DNA of 37,910 nucleotides from Bacillus sp. 7884-1 (GTDB lineage: Bacteria; Bacillota; Bacilli; Bacillales; Cytobacillaceae). A model generated the notes under the pieces. That model did no database searches and was not told where the DNA came from. It saw only the letters and a program-made list of their open reading frames with translations. Below, piece after piece: positions 32,800 to 37,910 of this stretch. The DNA lies in assembly GCF_002272245.1 (NCBI RefSeq), contig NZ_NPDD01000224.1, forward strand, positions 1 through 37,910, read 5' to 3'. Within the stretch, counting starts at the first letter, position 1. Each line of letters begins with the position of its first letter. The translations under genes and the position numbers were made by a program.

Positions 32800-33066
32800 T
32801 TAATGAGGTTCTTTGTAGGTTTTTGCTCGTTCGCTGTCGCTCATACCTTTTGTCGTTGGGTCCTGAATTAGCCCAATCATCGAAAGTAAAATAAATAATG
32901 CATTAACAAACGTTAAAATGGATTGCTGAATGGCATCTGAAAGTTGAAAATCAGTAATCCCTAATGCATTTAATCCTCCCAAAAGCATTTGCGCCACAAT
33001 CATTAACTGAGCAATAAAGGCCATAACCCAGCTCCTGTTTTTAAAGCGGACCTTCCAGTTGATCAT
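32800..33066 (-). CDS. Phi LC3-family phage-type holin
   Basis: An 88-residue protein with two hydrophobic segments (about 14-34 and 46-64) and the characteristic ending QDPTTKGMSDSERAKTYKEP found in phi LC3/Holin_1 family proteins. Such holins make membrane holes for endolysin release. No endolysin or other phage gene is in the window, so it is an orphan, perhaps a domesticated holin or one acting with a distant hydrolase. GGAAGGGGATGG lies upstream of the start, and it has its own terminator. Confidence 0.82.
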   Translation of the reverse strand: MINWKVRFKNRSWVMAFIAQLMIVAQMLLGGLNALGITDFQLSDAIQQSILTFVNALFILLSMIGLIQDPTTKGMSDSERAKTYKEPH

Positions 33067-33159
33067 TTTCCCATCCCCTTCCTATGCTAAAAGAAGTTCT
33101 TTCTACTAACATATGCTTGGACAGAAAATGGTTGTCCGCCAATATCACAGAATCTATAT

Positions 33160-34515
33160 TTATATTTCTCTTCTCATTGCTTTTAAAACATCCACTTTCG
33201 TTGCTCTTTGTGCTGGACGAAGACCTGAAAGGATCGTAACACCATAACAGATGACCACACAGATAATTGGCAGACTTAGAGGAATATCGCTAAAAACAAG
33301 ATCAGGAGGGGTTTCCTCACCAAAGGCCTGCTTTATGATTAAAGGAATGACAAAGTTAACTGCATAACTTATCCCATAGGAAACAACGGTACCGATTAAT
33401 GCCCCAATCAGCCCAATATAACTACTCTCAAGCAGGAAAATTCGTTTAATGGTCCGAGGAGTTGCTCCGATTGCTTTCATAATACCGATATCGGGTGCAC
33501 GATCTGTTACGGCCATCGTCATTGTATTGTAAATCCCGATTGAAGCAATTAGAATCGCAATCGTCCCTATAAAAATAAGTCCAACTTTTGCGATGGCAAA
33601 CATCAAATTAACTTGCTTCAATTCATTTACTACTGAATAAGTTGCGTATTTCTCTTCTTTTAACTTATCCGCTATACCTTGAACTGCTTCCATATTTTTT
33701 GCGTGAATTTTCACATCATCAAAAGTATTTTTGTCAGCTTCGAGTTCAGTTAACTCCACCTGACTATTTGAATCCAGGACAATCCCTTTTGGAGTTCCCG
33801 TAAATGCCTCAATCTCCTTCAGGATATCCTCTGAAATATAAACACTTCGATCCTCTTGCCATTCCTTCGTTGGTTTTTTGGATATTCCCACAACGGTAAC
33901 GGGTATGGTCTTATCTAAAGGTTTACCGTCCTCGACTTTTTGAACAGTAAGATTAATTTTTTCTCCAATAAGTTTCCCATTAAAACGAAACTCTTCTTTC
34001 AATTGCCCTTTTTCATCAAACCATTCCTTTTTCGTTTCCCCTTTTATAGCAAGATTGAGCGGGAAATGATAGCCAACCACTACTTCATCCCTTCCTTTTG
34101 CCAGACGGCCTTCTGACAATTCAAAACCAGCTTTTATTTCTGACGGAAAATTAGTAACCACGGTTTGTGTACTCAACTGATAATTTCCAATTGAATAGAA
34201 CCCTTCCTGCTGCAGAATTTTTCGCGTTGTTACGGCTATAACATCCTTTAGCTTTTCAAAGGCTTGAATATCTTTCTCTTCTAACTGACGATAACCATGA
34301 TCATCAGTTGTTTCTTGTCCATATACATCTAACTGAGTAACAATCCCACCTTCTAGTATTTCATTGACAACTGATTTTTGTAATCCAAATCCCACAGATA
34401 CGAGAACAATTAAGAATGCACAGCCCATGGCTGTAGCAAGTATGGTCATGTAAACTCTTGTTCTATTTTTCTTCATATTTTGACGAACGAAACGGAATTG
34501 GTCTCTCAGTTTCAT
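33160..34515 (-). CDS. MacB/FtsX-type ABC transporter permease
   Basis: A 451-residue permease with one N-terminal membrane segment (about 20-42), a large extracytoplasmic domain (about 43-300) and three C-terminal segments (about 310-345, 358-390 and 415-440), the MacB_PCD plus FtsX topology. The sequence around MAVTDRAPDIGIMKAIGATPRTIKRIFLLESSYIGLIGALIG is typical. Such systems use mechanotransmission to act on lipoproteins, peptides or antibiotics at the cell surface. The start overlaps the ATPase gene by 4 bases. The substrate is unknown. Confidence 0.85.
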   Translation of the reverse strand: MKLRDQFRFVRQNMKKNRTRVYMTILATAMGCAFLIVLVSVGFGLQKSVVNEILEGGIVTQLDVYGQETTDDHGYRQLEEKDIQAFEKLKDVIAVTTRKILQQEGFYSIGNYQLSTQTVVTNFPSEIKAGFELSEGRLAKGRDEVVVGYHFPLNLAIKGETKKEWFDEKGQLKEEFRFNGKLIGEKINLTVQKVEDGKPLDKTIPVTVVGISKKPTKEWQEDRSVYISEDILKEIEAFTGTPKGIVLDSNSQVELTELEADKNTFDDVKIHAKNMEAVQGIADKLKEEKYATYSVVNELKQVNLMFAIAKVGLIFIGTIAILIASIGIYNTMTMAVTDRAPDIGIMKAIGATPRTIKRIFLLESSYIGLIGALIGTVVSYGISYAVNFVIPLIIKQAFGEETPPDLVFSDIPLSLPIICVVICYGVTILSGLRPAQRATKVDVLKAMRREI

Positions 34516-35201
34516 ACAAGTACCTCCTCTTTCATTCGTCCATCAGCTAATTCAATAGTTCGATTACCGATTTCAGCTACCTTTTCATCATGGGTAATGA
34601 TTAGAAAGGTAATCCCTAAATCTGCATTCAACTGCTTGATAAACTTCAATAAATCATCCTCTGTTTCACTATCAAGACTGCCAGTGGGTTCATCTGCTAG
34701 AATAATAGGAGGATTAACAATTAAAGCACGAGCAATACTTACCCTCTGCTGCTGTCCCCCTGATAATTCTCCTGGGTAATGTTCCTGGTAATCTAACAAA
34801 CCAACTTTAACCAGCATTTCCTCCGTCTGTTTTTTTCTTTTATCTTCACTGACTCCTTTTAAAATAAGTGGAAGTTCCACATTCTGAAAAGCTGTCATAC
34901 TCGGAATCAATTGAAAGCTTTGAAAAATAAAACCGAGGTTCCTGATTCTAAAATCTGCAAATTTGGTCTCATTCAATTCTGAAACCTTCTCACCATTGAT
35001 CCAAATTTCACCTTCGTTCGGGTGAATAAAACCACTTACAAGATTTAATAGAGTTGATTTACCAGAACCGCTCCTGCCAACTATGGTTACGATTTCCCCT
35101 TTTTCAACTTCAATAGAAATATCTCTAAGTACTGGAATGACGGTTTGTCTTCCTTTTTTTCCCACAGTAAATTCATGACTCAAGTTTTTGATTGTAATCA
35201 T
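34512..35201 (-). CDS. MacB/LolD-type ABC transporter ATPase
   Basis: A 229-residue ATP-binding protein. Walker A is GRSGSGKST (about 42-50), Q-loop FIFQSFQLIP, signature LSGGQQQRVSIARAL, Walker B PIILADEPTGSLDS, and H-loop ITHDEKVAE. The wording matches the LolD/MacB/FtsE group that partners the FtsX-type permease encoded just downstream, whose start overlaps this stop (ATGA). The start ATG follows AGGAGGAAATT. No two-component pair is adjacent, unlike the BceAB-type antibiotic systems. Confidence 0.9.
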   Translation of the reverse strand: MITIKNLSHEFTVGKKGRQTVIPVLRDISIEVEKGEIVTIVGRSGSGKSTLLNLVSGFIHPNEGEIWINGEKVSELNETKFADFRIRNLGFIFQSFQLIPSMTAFQNVELPLILKGVSEDKRKKQTEEMLVKVGLLDYQEHYPGELSGGQQQRVSIARALIVNPPIILADEPTGSLDSETEDDLLKFIKQLNADLGITFLIITHDEKVAEIGNRTIELADGRMKEEVLV

Positions 35202-35372
35202 AATTTCCTCCTGTTTCCCTACTTCACCTTAATAGACGTAGTCTCCTCATCAAACCCCTACAGATTATTTAAATATTTTTATCATTCTCCAAAAAAGGCA
35301 ATGATTGGTGTTTTTCTGATATTAAATTTATAATGAATAAAGCAAAATCCCTTTTGAAGGAAAGGAGCCATA

Positions 35373-37475
35373 ATGGAGAAATTACGCCCCTATTGGGAAA
35401 TGATTGTCCGTTTCTGGAAAAAGAAACATATTACACAGCTATTATTATTAGTTATTCTGATTGTCATCCTCGTAACCATTGTTTATTTCGGCTGGCTTGC
35501 AACAAGAGCTAATGTTCAGACATTAAAGGAAGGTCTCAGTCAACCGACTGTCATTTATGATCGTAATGAAAGTGTGGCAACAAATGTAGCGACCAATCGG
35601 ACTGGAGGGGTTGAGATTGATGAGCTCCCTAAATATGTTCCTGGTGCAGTGGTTGCCATTGAAGATGAGCGCTTTTATGAACATAATGGATTTGATCTTA
35701 AGGGAATAATGAGGGCTTTTTTCAACAATCTATTTGCGGGAGAGATTACTGGCGGAGGCAGTACGCTAACACAGCAATTAGCGAAAAATGCATTACTTTC
35801 ACCTGAACAAACCTATAAACGAAAAGCAGAAGAGTTATTTTTGGCGGTTAAGATTGAGAAAGTCTATAAAAAAGATGAAATCTTACAAATGTACTTAAAT
35901 CAAGTTTATTTTGGGAGCGGTGCATGGGGAATCAGTAATGCATCAAAAAGATATTTTAATAAACCGATTACCGAAGTTACCATTAGTGAGGCTGCCTTGC
36001 TTGCAGGGGTATTGCAGTCACCAAATTACCTTGATCCAACAAAAAACTATGATGTTGCAATAAAACGCAGAAATGTCGTTCTTAGCAAGATGAATGAGCT
36101 TGAGATGATTACGAAGGAACAATACACAGCGGCTAAAGAAGAAAAGATCGAGATTAATAGCGGCAGCGGAAGTTTTGTTGAGCGTAAATATCCTTATTAT
36201 GTGGATGCGGTCTTAAACGAAGCAATCAATAAATACGGATTAACGCAGGAAGAAATTTTAACCAGAGGTTACCGGATATATACCGAATTAGACCAAAACC
36301 TGCAGGCAGGACTCGAAAAGGTAAACAATAATAAATCCCTTTTCCCGAAAAGTTCTAAAGATCGCATTGTTGAAACCGGTTCTGTTCTAATGGACCCCTC
36401 TTCAGGAGGTGTATTCGCTCTTGTTGGCGGCCGTGGTGAGCATGTATTTAGAGGATTTAACCGCGCTACCCAATTAACGGCTCAGCCAGGTTCAACGATT
36501 AAGCCGCTCGCGGTATATACACCAGCTCTTGAAGATGGCTATACATTCAACTCCGAGCTTGTTGATGAGCCTACTTCTTTTGGAGAATACAATCCAGAAA
36601 ATTTCTCAAAAACCTATCAGGGGAAGGTTCAGATGTATAAGGCTTTGGAAGACTCGTTAAATGTCCCAGCCGTCTGGCTCTTAAATGAAATTGGTCTCGA
36701 GAAAGGATTAGACAAGCTTAAAGCCTTTGGATTGCCAGTCGAAAAAGAGGATAAACACCTTGCGATTGCATTAGGGGGAATGAACAAAGGAGTATCTCCG
36801 CTTCAATTAGCAAATGCATTCTCTGCATTTCCAAATGGCGGTAAGCGACAAGACAGCCATCTTATTACCAAAATAGTAGGTCCTACCGGAAATATCATTG
36901 CGGAACGGGAACCGGAAACCACAAAGGTAACTTCAAAGGAGAATGCTGATAAGATGACAGCCATGCTTCTTAATGTTGTAGAATCTGGAACTGGCAAAAA
37001 CGCACGTATTCCTGATGTTCAGATAGCTGGAAAAACAGGTTCCACTCAGCTTCCCTTTAATGATATAAACGGGACGAAAGATCAATGGATGGTTGGTTAC
37101 ACACCTAATTTAGTCGCAGCGATATGGATAGGATATGACCAAACCGATCGACAGCATTATCTGCCAAGCAGCGGTTCTGGAAATGTTGTCCCGATTTTCA
37201 AAGAAATCATGAAATCATCCATCCCTCATATACAAAGTGAAACGTTTGATGTCGTTTCGATTAATGACCAATTAGCTGGTAAAACACAGACAAGAGAAGA
37301 GATAAAAGAGCAGGCAGAAAAAATCAAAAAAGAATTAAATCAAAATGCCCAAAAGCTCGGTGAAAAGATTCAAGAACAGGCCCCAGTATGGAAAAAGGGT
37401 TTTGAAGATGCGATGATTTCAATCGGAAAAGGCATTGATACGGTTATCCAAAAACTTCAAGGATTAAAAGAATAG
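35373..37475 (+). CDS. pbpF: Class A penicillin-binding protein (PbpF/PBP2C-like)
   Basis: A 700-residue bifunctional peptidoglycan synthase, anchored by one N-terminal membrane segment (about 20-43) and extracytoplasmic. The glycosyltransferase domain shows EDERFYEHNGFD (about 97-108) and GGSTLTQQLAKN (about 127-138). The transpeptidase domain has the SxxK Ser in QPGSTIKPL (about 370), SLN in EDSLNVP and KTG in AGKTGSTQ (about 553). Length and motif wording fit Bacillus PbpF (PBP2C), active in spore and vegetative wall synthesis. The charged, helical C-terminal tail follows the transpeptidase. GAAAGGAG precedes the start. A terminator ends the gene. Confidence 0.9.
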   Translation: MEKLRPYWEMIVRFWKKKHITQLLLLVILIVILVTIVYFGWLATRANVQTLKEGLSQPTVIYDRNESVATNVATNRTGGVEIDELPKYVPGAVVAIEDERFYEHNGFDLKGIMRAFFNNLFAGEITGGGSTLTQQLAKNALLSPEQTYKRKAEELFLAVKIEKVYKKDEILQMYLNQVYFGSGAWGISNASKRYFNKPITEVTISEAALLAGVLQSPNYLDPTKNYDVAIKRRNVVLSKMNELEMITKEQYTAAKEEKIEINSGSGSFVERKYPYYVDAVLNEAINKYGLTQEEILTRGYRIYTELDQNLQAGLEKVNNNKSLFPKSSKDRIVETGSVLMDPSSGGVFALVGGRGEHVFRGFNRATQLTAQPGSTIKPLAVYTPALEDGYTFNSELVDEPTSFGEYNPENFSKTYQGKVQMYKALEDSLNVPAVWLLNEIGLEKGLDKLKAFGLPVEKEDKHLAIALGGMNKGVSPLQLANAFSAFPNGGKRQDSHLITKIVGPTGNIIAEREPETTKVTSKENADKMTAMLLNVVESGTGKNARIPDVQIAGKTGSTQLPFNDINGTKDQWMVGYTPNLVAAIWIGYDQTDRQHYLPSSGSGNVVPIFKEIMKSSIPHIQSETFDVVSINDQLAGKTQTREEIKEQAEKIKKELNQNAQKLGEKIQEQAPVWKKGFEDAMISIGKGIDTVIQKLQGLKE

Positions 37476-37502
37476 CACGCCACAACGGCGTGCTATTTTA
37501 TC
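37474..37502 (+). terminator. Terminator of pbpF
   Basis: AGCACGCC and GGCGTGCT form a perfect 8-bp stem with a 5-base loop starting at the pbpF stop, followed by ATTTTAT. Confidence 0.8.
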
Positions 37503-37508
37503 ATCTTT

Positions 37509-37606
37509 CCGACAGAATACCCCTTCCTCAAGGAATGGAAGGGCGAAGCCCAATGAGTAGGGAGGGGATGAATGTCGGTTGGCGATAGCCAAAACTTTCC
37601 TCCCTA
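37509..37606 (+). repeat. Structured, possibly pseudoknotted element before tnpB
   Basis: Multiple complementary blocks lie in 98 bases: CCGACA (37509-37514) with TGTCGG (37573-37578); CCCTTCC (37521-37527) with GGAAGGG (37537-37543); GGGC-GAA-GCCC (37541-37551); TAGGGAGG (37558-37565) with CCTCCCTA (37599-37606); and TTGGC-GATA-GCCAA (37579-37592). The fourth pair crosses the first, so a pseudoknot is possible. It is probably an end region of an IS200/IS605-type element, with structure like that of TnpB guide-RNA scaffolds. Confidence 0.6.
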
Positions 37607-37650
37607 TTTTATAATAAGAACAAATGTTCCTGTTAGGTGAGGTGAAATAT

Positions 37651-37910
37651 ATGCTAGTAAACAAGGCTCTCAAATTCCGCATCTACCCAAACAAAAAACA
37701 AATTGAACTGATTAACAAAACCATTGGCTGCTCAAGATTTGTATTCAATTTCTTTCTTGGCAAACAAAAAGAAAAAGATGCACACTGGTATATCGTTGAA
37801 GAAATGAGGCAAAACGGTCAGCTATCAGCGAATAAATGGAAAGGCAAATTCTTAAACAAATATGAAACAGTGAAATCACTTCCTGAACTAAAGAAACATT
37901 ACTCATTTTT
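37651..37910 (+). CDS. tnpB: TnpB of an IS200/IS605-type element (5' part)
   Basis: An open frame of 86 codons running off the window edge, beginning MLVNKALKFRIYPNKKQIEL and containing NKTIGCSRFVFNFFLGKQKE, the N-terminal wedge-like region of TnpB/OrfB proteins. TnpB is an RNA-guided nuclease encoded by these transposons. The catalytic RuvC part lies outside the window, so activity cannot be judged. GGTGAGGTG lies upstream of the ATG. No tnpA is visible upstream, so the element may carry tnpB alone. Confidence 0.85.
   Translation, partial: MLVNKALKFRIYPNKKQIELINKTIGCSRFVFNFFLGKQKEKDAHWYIVEEMRQNGQLSANKWKGKFLNKYETVKSLPELKKHYSF

Noticed and set aside
32407..33066. Holin plus adjacent small membrane protein as a prophage or lysis cassette
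   Set aside because: No endolysin, capsid, integrase or attachment site is nearby, so a prophage claim is not supported.

Overview
The window looks like chromosomal DNA of a low-GC, spore-forming member of the Bacillaceae (Bacillus, Neobacillus or a relative). It has strong Bacillus-type ribosome sites, a spore-coat transglutaminase (tgl), a KinC-like sporulation kinase, pbpF, ppaC, a YwaC-type alarmone synthase and the yhdQ-yhdP gene pair. No rRNA, tRNA, CRISPR array or prophage block was seen. Nearly everything from 0 to 30.9 kb is on the minus strand.

Region 1 (0-5.3 kb) holds housekeeping and stress genes: a flavodoxin, a YfjL-like protein, a CsoR copper sensor with a G6 operator over its own promoter, and a TetR-relP pair with two 14-bp palindromes upstream. 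A small unknown protein and tgl follow. Region 2 (5.3-12.5 kb) has a metal theme. A 26-codon CxxC micro-ORF overlaps the start of copD, which is followed by a very large multicopper oxidase whose reading frame is broken near its C-terminal domain. Upstream lie a CNNM/CorC-type transporter (yhdP) and its MerR neighbour (yhdQ). ppaC follows.

Region 3 (13.6-28.9 kb) is the most notable part: two convergently organised catabolic units on the same strand. The distal unit runs SDR, thiolase (broken), tetR (broken), livHMGF-type ABC importer, binding lipoprotein, acyl-CoA ligase, R2-like ligand-binding oxidase (R2lox), aldehyde dehydrogenase and iron alcohol dehydrogenase. The second unit is acyl-CoA dehydrogenase, SDR and a two-subunit MaoC-type hydratase. 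Both start at sigma-A-like promoters followed directly by the same 22-bp near-palindrome, so they look like one regulon. The gene set reads as uptake of a small hydrophobic or carboxylic substrate, oxidation to the acid, CoA activation and beta-oxidation. The R2lox may be the initiating oxygenase; that is inference.

Region 4 (29-31 kb) is decayed: a lipoprotein with an IseA-like C-terminal domain broken by two frameshifts, and a histidine kinase reduced to its ATPase domain. Region 5 (31-37.9 kb) has the KinC-like kinase, two small membrane proteins (one a phi LC3-type holin), a MacB-like ABC transporter, pbpF, and at the right edge the start of a TnpB gene preceded by a highly structured, possibly pseudoknotted leader.

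Several lesions (thiolase with deletion plus amber codon, truncated tetR, truncated kinase) are too complex to be single sequencing errors, so this locus appears to be undergoing real gene decay. The single frameshift in the oxidase could be either.
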